Source of the DNA: a virus
Virus record (IMG/VR): IMGVR_UViG_3300020437_000003
Location: 81,972-145,971 of that record
Direction: 5' to 3' (one strand)
Length of the DNA: 64,000 bases
In this document: in pieces, positions 1 to 8,341 of the stretch
Position numbering within the stretch: position 1 is the stretch's first letter
Layout of the letters: the number at the start of each line of letters is the position of its first letter
The notes under the pieces: model-generated
Databases searched by the model: none
Told to the model about the DNA's origin: nothing
What the model saw: only the letters and a program-made list of their open reading frames with translations
Position numbers and translations under genes: made by a program

Positions 1-285
1 AAACTTGGTGCCACATTTGGTACCCAAGCCGCAGGCGAAGAAATCGTTGCTGATGATGATGATTCTATCCGAGCTTCTTCGGGCGCTGCATTGGCGGTTG
101 GAAAGGGCAATAGCTCTAACCCAGTCACTCAAGCGGCTCTTGGCGGCGCAACGGCGCTAGCGCTTGTCGCTGACTCAGCGTTTAGCGCCTCAGCTAGAAA
201 TGTATATGGTGCAATCACAATTAGCGCTAACAACATTACTGCTGGTGCTGTAAGGTTCTACGTCAAGTACATCACTGTTGTTTAA
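1..285 (+). CDS. Truncated virion-type protein, C-terminal 94 residues
   Basis: The reading frame is open from the first base of the window, so the gene begins upstream and only its C-terminal part is seen. It is Ala-, Gly- and Ser-rich, with a likely beta-rich ending (ITISANN, then RFYVKYITVV). It lies just before a rho-independent terminator and ahead of neck genes, so a head or decoration protein is plausible by position. I do not recognise the family. An internal TTG at 91 could be mistaken for a start but has no ribosome binding site. Confidence 0.6.
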   Translation, partial: KLGATFGTQAAGEEIVADDDDSIRASSGAALAVGKGNSSNPVTQAALGGATALALVADSAFSASARNVYGAITISANNITAGAVRFYVKYITVV

Positions 286-307
286 TAAATTAAACTTTTA
301 AATTTTG

Positions 308-337
308 CCCCCCTTCCCTTTCGGGTTGGGGGGTTTT
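308..337 (+). terminator. Rho-independent terminator
   Basis: A run of six C (308-313) and a run of six G (328-333) flank inner CCC/GGG arms (316-318 and 323-325), with a TT/TT internal loop and a four-base apical loop, followed by TTTT. It would end transcription of the truncated gene 22 bases after its stop codon. Confidence 0.85.
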
Positions 338-356
338 ACTTTTTAAATATTTTGAT

Positions 357-364
357 ACTATTTA
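357..364 (+). promoter_or_regulatory. ACTATTTA motif, candidate late promoter element
   Basis: The octamer ACTATTTA ends 20 bases before the ATG of the next gene and follows a terminator. The same octamer precedes seven other genes in the window, most of them virion-like. It reads as the complement of the core of the T4 late box TATAAATA. A promoter role is inferred. Confidence 0.45.
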
Positions 365-383
365 CTACTAACAGGAGGCCATA

Positions 384-689
384 ATGGGCAAAAAACGCAG
401 ACTTCGTATTAGTCAAAAATTCAATGCAAAGCATTCTAATCATCCAGTGTTAAAAGCAATTAATAGCGTATCAAGCACTGATGAAGAACCTGCAACAATA
501 GTTGAGGAGACAATTTCAACTCCGATAGTTGCTAAAGTGAATACAGTTGAGCAGACCGTTGTTAAAACTGCAGGCTCTGCAGGTGTTAAGGTTAAAGAGA
601 CTACTACCAAAACAACTAGTAAAACTAGAAAAACGCGAACCAGAAAGACTACCAAGAAAACTACTCAGAAGAAACAAACAACTGAATAG
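384..689 (+). CDS. Lysine/threonine-rich basic protein
   Basis: This 101-residue protein starts at an ATG preceded by AGGAGG. The N-terminus is strongly basic (MGKKRRLRISQKF). The last 40 residues are a low-complexity Thr/Lys/Arg tail resembling histone-like or DNA-coating tails. The central part is Glu/Val-rich. It stands alone between a terminator and the neck gene, under an ACTATTTA motif, so late expression is likely. A head-packaged DNA-binding role is possible but is inferred from composition only. Confidence 0.7.
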   Translation: MGKKRRLRISQKFNAKHSNHPVLKAINSVSSTDEEPATIVEETISTPIVAKVNTVEQTVVKTAGSAGVKVKETTTKTTSKTRKTRTRKTTKKTTQKKQTTE

Positions 690-759
690 TTTAAAACTTA
701 TGTATTTTAAAGGTGGTCATTGATTGCCTCTTTACTAATTAATTTGAGGAACCTAATCA

Positions 760-2034
760 ATGCCAACAAATTTAAATCCTAAATCTCAACAAAGCGCCAT
801 TGTCTTAACGTCCACTGGTTCTACTGATGATGTCGCATCCGCAGTTCCGTTTGGTATTTACACTGGCTCAATTGAATTTTTAAGTGGCGCATCTGACCAA
901 GTAGCTTATACATATAAAAAGCTTGGTGGCGACGTTGTCGATATAGAACTAACAACAGACAATGTTTATGCTGCATATGAAGAGGCTGTACTAGAGTACT
1001 CTTATATTGTAAACCTTCATCAAAGTAAAAACAGTATCTCGAATGCACTTGGAAATGTAACGGGTACATTTGATCACAATGGTAATAGAATGTCTGGTCC
1101 TGTTAGTGCAAGCATGAAGTATCCAAGATTTCAAGCACAACAGGAAAGAAGAATTGGCGACTCTATGGCTGCAATGGCTGGTTTTGGTGGAACTATTCAA
1201 CAATACTCCGCATCGTTTAATTCAGTTAGCGGTCAACAAGATTATGACTTGCAGCAAATTTTAGAAACACAATCAACAAATGGTGTTGATGATAATGGGA
1301 ATGTAGTTCCATTTGCAGGCAAAGTAGAAAATAAAAGAATTATTGTTAACAAAGTCTTCTTCAAAACGCCAAGAGCAATGTGGCGATTCTTTGGTTATTA
1401 TGGTGGTATCAATGTTATTGGTAACTATTCAACATATGGACAGTTTGCAGATGATTCTACATTTGAAATTGTGCCTACGTGGCAAAACAAGATGCAAGCT
1501 ATAATGTATGAGGACTCAATCTATACAAGAACATCTCATTTTTCTTACGAGATCATAGACAACAAGTTAAGAATATATCCAAGACCCGGTGATTACGGAT
1601 TTGATTCTATTAAGACTATGTGGTTTAGGTTTTACATTGATGATCAGAATGTATTTGAATCTAACTCTGGTTATGATGATGGTGTCGATGGTATAAACAA
1701 TATCAACACTCTGCCATTTGGCAACATACCATTTGAGAATATAAATTCAATAGGTAAACAATGGATTAGAAAATATGCGCTAGCATTGTGCAAAGAAATG
1801 CTTGGACAAATTAGAGGTAAATTTACTACTATTCCTATTCCGGGTGAAAGTGTAACGTTAAACCACAGTGAACTCTTAGCTCAAGCTAAAGATGAGCAGC
1901 AACAACTTAAGGACAAATTGATGGAGATGCTTAAAGAGGTCGAATACAAAGAGCTTGTTAAATACGATGCCGAGTCTGCTGCAGCAACAGAGACAGTTTT
2001 CAAATCTTCTCCATTACCAATTTTTGTAGGGTAA
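760..2034 (+). CDS. Neck/head-completion protein, gp13-like
   Basis: This 424-residue protein starts at ATG after GAGGAA. Near residues 55-80 it has an acidic segment (VDIELTTDNVYAAYEEAV) of the kind found at the start of head-tail connector proteins such as T4 gp13, where a short strand is followed by a helix. The middle is Gly/Asn-rich and beta-like, and the C-terminus (about 375-405) is a helical, charged stretch with a run of Gln. It is longer than T4 gp13 (about 309 residues). It lies directly before two further neck-type genes and the tail sheath, the expected place for a connector. Assignment rests on position and a weak motif. Confidence 0.5.
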   Translation: MPTNLNPKSQQSAIVLTSTGSTDDVASAVPFGIYTGSIEFLSGASDQVAYTYKKLGGDVVDIELTTDNVYAAYEEAVLEYSYIVNLHQSKNSISNALGNVTGTFDHNGNRMSGPVSASMKYPRFQAQQERRIGDSMAAMAGFGGTIQQYSASFNSVSGQQDYDLQQILETQSTNGVDDNGNVVPFAGKVENKRIIVNKVFFKTPRAMWRFFGYYGGINVIGNYSTYGQFADDSTFEIVPTWQNKMQAIMYEDSIYTRTSHFSYEIIDNKLRIYPRPGDYGFDSIKTMWFRFYIDDQNVFESNSGYDDGVDGINNINTLPFGNIPFENINSIGKQWIRKYALALCKEMLGQIRGKFTTIPIPGESVTLNHSELLAQAKDEQQQLKDKLMEMLKEVEYKELVKYDAESAAATETVFKSSPLPIFVG

Positions 2035-2039
2035 AGTAG

Positions 2040-2528
2040 ATGGCAGATGAATGGAACAGACCAGAGCAGCCGCCACCACCTCTCTTTCTGGGTAAGAAGG
2101 AGAGAGACCTTGTTAAGCAAGTCAATGATGAATTAATTGAAAAAGTCATTGGACAGCAGATTCTATACTATTCTATCGACATAGAAAGAACTGACTTTCA
2201 TGATATGTATGGTGAGGCTGTGGAAAAAACATTCTTACCACCAATAAGAATATATGCTCTTGTTAATGTTGAAGAAGAGACTACATCATATCTTGAAGGC
2301 GTTGGTGTAGATGCGAATGCAATGATTAACGTATATTTTCACGAAAGACGTTTGACTGATGATCAGGATGTTTTTGTTCGACAAGGTGATTTTGTTTTAT
2401 ACGGAGATTTATATTACGAGATAGTTAAGTTAACGTCACCAAGAAAACTTTTTGGTCAAGTTGAACACACGTTTGAGACAATGGCAATCTGCAAGCGTGC
2501 TAGAAGAGGATTATTCGATGCTACCTGA
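2040..2528 (+). CDS. Neck or head-closure protein, gp14-like by position
   Basis: This 162-residue protein starts five bases after the previous stop codon. It has a Pro-rich N-terminus (EQPPPPLFLGKKERD). A mostly beta region follows, with short acidic turns such as RQGDFVLYGDLYYEIV near residues 120-135, typical of small head-closure and stopper proteins that bind a connector ring. Position between the gp13-like gene and the tail-completion candidate suggests a gp14-type neck role. No catalytic motif is visible. The gene overlaps the next one by 11 bases, indicating translational coupling. Confidence 0.5.
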   Translation: MADEWNRPEQPPPPLFLGKKERDLVKQVNDELIEKVIGQQILYYSIDIERTDFHDMYGEAVEKTFLPPIRIYALVNVEEETTSYLEGVGVDANAMINVYFHERRLTDDQDVFVRQGDFVLYGDLYYEIVKLTSPRKLFGQVEHTFETMAICKRARRGLFDAT

Positions 2529-3393
2529 TAACTTTGATTTTGCACAATTACCACCAACCAAAGACAGATTTACACTAAAAGAGATCGGAATGCTTGGCTC
2601 GTCTATAGAAGATATAGATTACTCAATTGTTTCTTGGCTCAAGGAAGATCTTGAATTAATAGCTAAAACAAATGCTGGGTATACAAAAGTGCCAGTATTC
2701 TGGCAATCACCAGAGCGTTCATTCCAAGTCAAGAATGATCGTTCGTTAAGAGATGACGAAGGTTCTATTATCTTGCCTGTTGTCAGCATTGAAAGAACAG
2801 GAATTGTTAAGGATCCTGCTGCCAAAGGATCATTTCAAGCCCATCTTTTTTCTGATAAAGGCAATGGCCGAAGCGGAAGAATGGTGATTGCTAAGAAAAT
2901 CAAGCAAGATAAGACTAGAAACTTTGCTGTTGCTTCAGGAACACGTTCATATAACTCAGGTAAGATACAGCAAAACTTTCCGAGAGTAAATCACAAAGTT
3001 GTAATTCAAACCTTGTCCATTCCTATTCCTGTATATGTTAATTTAGAATACAAAATAACTATTCGTTCTGAGTACCAACAACAGATGAATTCATTAATGC
3101 AACCTTTTATCGCAAGGACTGGACAAATTAATTCGTTTTTGTTAAGAAGAAATGGACACATTTACGAGGCATTTATAGATCAAAGCTTTGCCCACAACAA
3201 TAATGTTGCGACTTTAAACGAAGAAGTAAGAATGTTTCAAACCGATATAGTTATACGAGTTTTAGGTTACCTAATAGGCGAAGGCCCCAATGATGATAGA
3301 GAATTAGTAAGGGTTGAGGAAAACTTTGTTGAGGTAACTTTTCCAAGAGAGTCTGAGCCATTTCCGGGGGAAGCCAGCTTTTTTGAAGATTAA
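2518..3393 (+). CDS. Tail completion/sheath stabiliser candidate, gp15-like
   Basis: I choose the ATG at 2518 (MLPDNFDF), which overlaps the end of the previous gene; longer frames would only re-read that gene. The product is 291 residues. A central segment (about 165-185, IPIPVYVNLEYKITIRSEY) followed by a helical QQQMNSLMQPF stretch resembles the tail-terminator arrangement in which a beta sheet packs on a helix, as in proteins capping the tail tube. The position just before the sheath gene fits T4 gp15. Sequence similarity to gp15 itself is weak by eye. Confidence 0.45.
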   Translation: MLPDNFDFAQLPPTKDRFTLKEIGMLGSSIEDIDYSIVSWLKEDLELIAKTNAGYTKVPVFWQSPERSFQVKNDRSLRDDEGSIILPVVSIERTGIVKDPAAKGSFQAHLFSDKGNGRSGRMVIAKKIKQDKTRNFAVASGTRSYNSGKIQQNFPRVNHKVVIQTLSIPIPVYVNLEYKITIRSEYQQQMNSLMQPFIARTGQINSFLLRRNGHIYEAFIDQSFAHNNNVATLNEEVRMFQTDIVIRVLGYLIGEGPNDDRELVRVEENFVEVTFPRESEPFPGEASFFED

Positions 3394-3448
3394 ATCAGGA
3401 ACTGAACGTTATTTTGTCGTTTCTCTTCCTCCTTTTGAAGATAGAAAT

Positions 3449-3456
3449 ACTATTTA
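3449..3456 (+). promoter_or_regulatory. ACTATTTA motif upstream of tail sheath
   Basis: The octamer lies in the 119-base gap before the sheath gene, 57 bases ahead of its ATG. The gap has no clear TTGACA/TATAAT pair with normal spacing, which makes this the best candidate for a late promoter element here. Confidence 0.45.
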
Positions 3457-3512
3457 AGTTATGATATACCCGTCATTATGACAAATTCATTCTAAAGAAG
3501 GAAAGCAACACT

Positions 3513-6467
3513 ATGTCAGTAAAGAAATTTAAATTTGTATCCCCGGGAGTTTTTATTAATGAAATTGATAACTCGTTTATCCCCCGCTCTGCAGATACAA
3601 TAGGCCCTGCAGTTATTGGCCGCGCAAAGAGAGGTATCTCTATGCAGCCAGTCAGAGTAGAGTCTTATTCTCAATTCGTTGAAAACTTTGGCGAAACAGT
3701 CGCCGGCCGCTCAGGTGGCGATGTCTACCGTGATGGAAATTATCTTTCGCCTATGTACGGAACATATGCTGCCAAAGCATTCTTACGACCCAACGTTGCA
3801 CCTTTAACATACATGAGACTTTTAGGACATCAACATCCTGAGGCTGAAGAGGAAGCAGATGCTTTGGCAGGCTGGAGAACTAAAAACCGTGCCGGCACCG
3901 GTGATGGTGGAGGAGCTTTCGGATTGTTCATCGCACCCTCATCGTCTTTTGACGCCGCGTCGGGCGGTGGTTTAGGAACTCAAGCAACTGCCTCTTTAGC
4001 TGCTGTGTGGTATCTTCAAGATAGTCGTATCGAATTATCTGGTACAGTTTACGGTACCGAGACCGGACGCGCACCAGCTTTAGGAACTACTTCTTCCTTT
4101 GGTATGCCGATTGTGTCCGATGGTAATGGATTGTTTACTGCTAGAATTATTACTGGTTCTACAGATGTCGTAGAAGAGATTCCATTCTCTCTCGATCCAA
4201 ACAACAGAAATTATATTCGTAAGGTTTTCAACACCAACCCAACAATTGTAAAAGATGGTAACTTCTACCCCACAAGTGTTGAAAGAGATTACTGGCTTGG
4301 TGAAACATACGAGCAAGAAGCAAGAGACATCACTGGTGATCAGTTAGGTAGTACCACACTTGTCGGATTTATTGGAGTAGTCGCTTTGAGTGGAACCAAC
4401 CCTGATTCTAATACTCCTGCGAATATGAAGGACGTTGCAGCCAAGGGAGCCACAGAAGCTAAGGCTGGTTGGTTTATCAGTCAAGATTTACAAGTTCCCG
4501 GTGGTAATCTTGCACCTCAAAGATTGTTCCGACTTAAAGGTCGAGGTCACGGTGAATACATTAACCGGAACTTAAAAGTTTCAATTGAGAACATCTTGCA
4601 GTCCACTACTTCTACAACAGAGTACGGAACTTTCTCTGTAGTATTGAGAATGATTAGCGATTCTGATGGTGCAGTTCAAGTTGTTGAAAGATTTGATAAG
4701 TGTACTTTAGATCCAGCGTCTCCAAACTTTGTTGCGAGAAAGATTGGTGATCAATTCTTTGAGTGGAATAATCATGAACGTAGACTTAGGTTATACGGCG
4801 AATATGCAAATCAGTCTAAGTTTGTTTATGTTGAGATGAACCCTGATGTCGAAGCCGCAGCTACTGATCCACTTCTTCTTCCATTCGGCTTCTATGGGCC
4901 GCCTAGATACAGTGAAGGCAAGGTTACCATCTTTGGACACGCATCTGATGAAACACCACCAAATGCACCTTCAACGCCTAATCAATACTTCTTCTTAAAC
5001 GGCGATGGCATTGGCTCGCCTGCAAAGTATCACTTATCTGGTGGATTTGCACTTAAAGGAACTGATGAAGGGCAAGCCGCAATTACAGCTTCTTTAAGAT
5101 ATCCTGATCTTAGACTTAGAGTCTCGGCATCGGCTGGCGCATTGTCTTCGGAAAGCACCTACTTCGGTATCCAAACTACTCAAACCAGTGGTTCTGATAG
5201 ATTCGACCCGAGCACACGTATGGTCAACAGACTCTTGAATAATTCTATTCCTGATGATCCTCTTGAGTCATCTACGACTGGTATCGACCCTTATTCATAC
5301 GTCTTCACCTTGGATGATATCGTCTTGGGTGATAACGGAGCTTATTACGATTCTGGCTCTAGAGGCTCTGACGGTCGTGGTGGTCGCTCAATTACATCTG
5401 CGTCGTATGTGGCCGCACTCGAAGCAGGTTACGATAAGTTCACAGCGCCATTCTGGGGTGGATTTGACGGACTTGATATTACCAAGCCTGACCCATTCTT
5501 CAACAATGGTAGAGGCGCTGCCGCAACTGAGCAGAACAGCTACACATACTACACGCTTCTTAGAGCAATTGATACATTAGCAGATCCCGAGTTTGTTGAT
5601 ATCAACTTGTTAACTGCACCCGGTATTACTACTGATTCATTGACAAGGAGAATGATTAGTGTCTGTGAAGATAGAGGTGATGCAATGGCACTTATTGATC
5701 TTGAAAACGCATACTTACCATTCGCAGAAGGTGAGTATTCCACAAGAAAAACAAAGCCATCACGCATTCCTAACACCCCAACACAGTTGGCCACCAACTT
5801 GAAGAACAGAGCAATTGATTCTTCCTATGGTGCAACTTTCTATCCTTGGGTTCAAACACGCGAAGATGCTAACGGACAGTTGCTTTGGATTCCACCTTCC
5901 GTAGCCATGATGGGTGTTCTCGCCTCGTCTGAGCGCAAGTCGCACCTCTGGTTTGCACCAGCCGGCTTTAACCGCGGTGGACTCACTGAGGGTGCTGCAG
6001 GATTACCAATTCTTGGTGTCACAGCTAAGTTAACTTCTAAGGAAAGAGATGTGTTGTATGATTCTAATATCAACCCAATCGCCTCGTTCCCATCGACTGG
6101 AATCGTAGTATTTGGTCAGAAGACATTACAAGAGCGTCAAAGCGCACTTGACAGAATTAATGTTCGCAGACTTGTAATCTACTTGAAGAAGCAGATCTCG
6201 ATTATCTCTTCTCAAATTCTTTTTGAACAAAATGTTCCCACAACTTGGAACAGATTCAAGGGTCTTGTTGAGCCATTCTTGGCAAACGTTAAGACCAACT
6301 TTGGTATCTCGGACTACAAGTTAATTCTTGATGAATCGACTACTACCCCCGATCTCGTTGATCAGAATATTCTTTATGCGAAGATCATGGTTAAGCCAGC
6401 ACGTGCGATTGAATTTATTGCAATCGACTTCGTTGTTGCATCAACTGGAGCGTCTTTTGACGACTAA
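3513..6467 (+). CDS. Contractile tail sheath protein, gp18-like
   Basis: This protein forms the contractile outer sheath of the tail. The N-terminus (FVSPGVFINEIDNS, residues 8-21) and the C-terminus (GQKTLQERQSALDRINVRR, then the IEFIAIDFVV ending) are characteristic of T4 gp18-type sheath proteins. The middle has a much larger variable region than T4: 984 residues against about 659. The inserted part (roughly 110-620) is Gly/Ser/Thr-rich and beta-like, probably forming extra surface domains. It is preceded by AAGGAAAG at good spacing and followed by the tube gene, as in T4. Confidence 0.95.
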   Translation: MSVKKFKFVSPGVFINEIDNSFIPRSADTIGPAVIGRAKRGISMQPVRVESYSQFVENFGETVAGRSGGDVYRDGNYLSPMYGTYAAKAFLRPNVAPLTYMRLLGHQHPEAEEEADALAGWRTKNRAGTGDGGGAFGLFIAPSSSFDAASGGGLGTQATASLAAVWYLQDSRIELSGTVYGTETGRAPALGTTSSFGMPIVSDGNGLFTARIITGSTDVVEEIPFSLDPNNRNYIRKVFNTNPTIVKDGNFYPTSVERDYWLGETYEQEARDITGDQLGSTTLVGFIGVVALSGTNPDSNTPANMKDVAAKGATEAKAGWFISQDLQVPGGNLAPQRLFRLKGRGHGEYINRNLKVSIENILQSTTSTTEYGTFSVVLRMISDSDGAVQVVERFDKCTLDPASPNFVARKIGDQFFEWNNHERRLRLYGEYANQSKFVYVEMNPDVEAAATDPLLLPFGFYGPPRYSEGKVTIFGHASDETPPNAPSTPNQYFFLNGDGIGSPAKYHLSGGFALKGTDEGQAAITASLRYPDLRLRVSASAGALSSESTYFGIQTTQTSGSDRFDPSTRMVNRLLNNSIPDDPLESSTTGIDPYSYVFTLDDIVLGDNGAYYDSGSRGSDGRGGRSITSASYVAALEAGYDKFTAPFWGGFDGLDITKPDPFFNNGRGAAATEQNSYTYYTLLRAIDTLADPEFVDINLLTAPGITTDSLTRRMISVCEDRGDAMALIDLENAYLPFAEGEYSTRKTKPSRIPNTPTQLATNLKNRAIDSSYGATFYPWVQTREDANGQLLWIPPSVAMMGVLASSERKSHLWFAPAGFNRGGLTEGAAGLPILGVTAKLTSKERDVLYDSNINPIASFPSTGIVVFGQKTLQERQSALDRINVRRLVIYLKKQISIISSQILFEQNVPTTWNRFKGLVEPFLANVKTNFGISDYKLILDESTTTPDLVDQNILYAKIMVKPARAIEFIAIDFVVASTGASFDD

Positions 6468-6480
6468 AAAAAACTTACAC

Positions 6481-6488
6481 ACTATTTA
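6481..6488 (+). promoter_or_regulatory. ACTATTTA motif upstream of tail tube
   Basis: The octamer sits in the 46-base gap between sheath and tube genes, 26 bases before the tube ATG. It would allow the abundant tube protein to be made from its own late transcript. Confidence 0.45.
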
Positions 6489-6513
6489 AAAATATACAAG
6501 GAGAACCCCAAAA

Positions 6514-7110
6514 ATGCCATTCTGGTCAGACGATTATCGCTCATCAACTGAGTTGAAAGATCCAAAGAGACAATTTAGATTCAAAGTAGAGATTACAGGT
6601 ATCAATGCAGATACCGGTGGTCCTCTCGTGTGGTATGCTAAAACCGTTAACAAGCCATCTTTCGAGGTTTCAACCGGTGAACATGTTTACCTTAACCACA
6701 AGTTTTACTACCCCGGTGGTGTTACTTGGAGCCCAGTGTCTATGACCTTGGTCGATCCGAGAGACCCTGATATGTCTGCAACCTTGTCAGACATTGTTAG
6801 TCAGTCGGGCTATCGTCCACCGGATAATCCCAACGATTTAGGTTCGATGTCCAAGTCTCGTTCTGCCGGTGCTCTTGGTACTGTATATATTGTCCAGTTA
6901 GATGGTGATGGCAACGAGATTGAGAAGTGGACACTTTGGAACTCTTTTATCACTAAGGTTGATTATGGCCAATTGCAATATGAAGGTGGCGAAGGCTTGG
7001 TTGAGATTTCTCTTGACATTGCATACGATTGGGCTCGACTTGAAGTATTGAACAGCAAGGGCTCGATGGCTACCGCAGGTAACCAAGGCACTGAGTTCTT
7101 TAACGGTTAA
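6514..7110 (+). CDS. Tail tube protein, gp19-like
   Basis: This is the subunit of the inner tail tube through which DNA passes. It is 198 residues, close to T4 gp19 (163) with a longer end. The features expected of the family are the N-terminal FRFKVEITGI, the VNKPSFEVST strand, the KFYYPGGVTWSPVSMTLVDP segment around residues 68-87, and ITKVDYGQLQY near the C-terminus. It starts after AAGGAG and follows the sheath gene. Confidence 0.93.
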   Translation: MPFWSDDYRSSTELKDPKRQFRFKVEITGINADTGGPLVWYAKTVNKPSFEVSTGEHVYLNHKFYYPGGVTWSPVSMTLVDPRDPDMSATLSDIVSQSGYRPPDNPNDLGSMSKSRSAGALGTVYIVQLDGDGNEIEKWTLWNSFITKVDYGQLQYEGGEGLVEISLDIAYDWARLEVLNSKGSMATAGNQGTEFFNG

Positions 7111-7173
7111 AAAAACTCTAAAACAATTAAAATTGTGATATAATAAATCTATCTAGAAACAAAGAGGTGTATA

Positions 7174-8043
7174 TTGTCTAGAAATAGTAAGCGCGTAACC
7201 GGTGGCGGCGGCGCAACGGAACAGGATACTGCCCCACCACAACAGAACGTACAAGCCACGAATAATTTTAGCTTTGTAGTTCCAACGGAATTTGTTGAAT
7301 TACCATCTAATGGTATCTATTACGACCCCAGCCATCCGCTCCATAATCAGTCAACGATTGAAATTAAGCAGATGACAGCAAAAGAAGAAGATATGCTAAC
7401 TTCACGCAGTCTTCTCAAGAAAGGTGTTGCACTTGAGCGTGTAATTTCCAGCTTGATCATTGATAACTCAATTGATCCAGAAACTTTGCTAGTGGGTGAT
7501 AGAAATGCCATTGTGATTGCTGCTAGAATATCTGCATATGGCAGTGACTACACAACTAAGGTCGTATGTCCTAACTGTTCTACTCAACAAGAGCACACAT
7601 TCAATTTAGGTGAGCTTACAGTTGGCAAAAACCTTGTTGATAGAGTTGTTTCTAGTGCAGTTAAGCAGCGAGAAGATGGCACATTTGTAGTAGAATTACC
7701 AAGATCAGGATTAAACATTGGTTTCCGCTTATTAACCGGTGCTGATGAAAGAGTACTGCTAGCTGGTCTTGAAATGGATAAAAAAGCTAAAGGCGATTAT
7801 GAGAAGAATGTGACCAGACAACTTAAGAACATCATTATTGATGTTAATGGTAATACTACTTCCGAGGCCATTAACTATGTTGTTGACAATATGCCTTCAA
7901 TCGATGCGAGATATCTTAGGCAGGCATTCCAGTCCGTTAGTCCAAATATCGACATGACTCAGGATTTCGAGTGTATTAACTGTTCCTATGAAGCGGACTT
8001 GGAGGTGCCGCTCACCGCGGACTTTTTTTGGCCTGACCGATGA
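7174..8043 (+). CDS. Baseplate hub/tail chaperone protein, gp26-like (T4 baseplate family)
   Basis: The start is a TTG at 7174 behind AAAGAGGTG. The 289-residue product has the hallmark FVELPSNGIYYDPSHPL segment near residues 39-56 seen in T4 gp26-like baseplate proteins, followed by a conserved MTAKEEDML. Two Cys pairs (CPNC about residue 132 and CINC about 269) could hold a zinc ion. Its position between tube and tape-measure genes is where tailed phages carry their tail assembly chaperone. The last codons run over a TTTTTTT tract from which ribosomes could shift into the next gene's frame. Confidence 0.8.
   Translation: MSRNSKRVTGGGGATEQDTAPPQQNVQATNNFSFVVPTEFVELPSNGIYYDPSHPLHNQSTIEIKQMTAKEEDMLTSRSLLKKGVALERVISSLIIDNSIDPETLLVGDRNAIVIAARISAYGSDYTTKVVCPNCSTQQEHTFNLGELTVGKNLVDRVVSSAVKQREDGTFVVELPRSGLNIGFRLLTGADERVLLAGLEMDKKAKGDYEKNVTRQLKNIIIDVNGNTTSEAINYVVDNMPSIDARYLRQAFQSVSPNIDMTQDFECINCSYEADLEVPLTADFFWPDR
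8023..8029 (+). other. Candidate slippery site TTTTTTT between chaperone genes
   Basis: Seven T occur four codons before the stop of the gp26-like gene. A +1 or -2 shift here enters the frame of the 80-residue downstream gene with no intervening stop, producing a fusion of about 370 residues. The ATG of the downstream gene has no visible Shine-Dalgarno sequence. This is inference from sequence and position. Confidence 0.4.
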
Positions 8044-8047
8044 ATAT

Positions 8048-8290
8048 ATGGAAAACATCTATGAGCAATTTTTCTATTTGAAATATGCTGGTGGGTGGTC
8101 ATTTTCTGAAGCGTATAATTTGCCAATTGGTTTGCGTAGGTGGTTTGTTCAAAGACTCTCTAGACAACTAAAGGAAGAGCAAGAAGCAATTGAGGAGGCA
8201 TCAAAAGGTGGCTCAAAATCTCAAACTTTAACATCAAATAATGCTCCTCCCGTACCGGCAGAGTATCGTAAAAAATATGGACAGGGTTAA
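8048..8290 (+). CDS. Small baseplate/tail assembly protein, gp51-like
   Basis: From the ATG at 8048 the product is 80 residues. It contains an aromatic helix (FFYLKYAGGWSFSEAYNLP) followed by LRRWFVQRLSRQLKEE and a charged, Pro-containing tail. This pattern is found in short proteins next to gp26-like genes in T4-like phages, which I associate with the gp51 hub-assembly protein or the second half of a tail chaperone pair. It lacks a ribosome binding site and may be made by coupling or by frameshifting from the preceding gene. Confidence 0.55.
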   Translation: MENIYEQFFYLKYAGGWSFSEAYNLPIGLRRWFVQRLSRQLKEEQEAIEEASKGGSKSQTLTSNNAPPVPAEYRKKYGQG

Positions 8291-8306
8291 AGCCCTGTCT
8301 TTTTTT
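8280..8306 (+). terminator. Rho-independent terminator
   Basis: GACAGGG (8280-8286) and CCCTGTC (8293-8299) form a seven-base-pair stem with a six-base loop, followed by seven T. It overlaps the last codons of the gp51-like gene and would separate it from the tape-measure transcript. Confidence 0.85.
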
Positions 8307-8341
8307 ATTGTAACTAATTAATAAAGCAAGGTAATAATCCT

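Noticed and set aside
7125-7150. TATAAT-like box before the gp26-like gene as a promoter
   Set aside because: No recognisable -35 hexamer lies 16-18 bases upstream.
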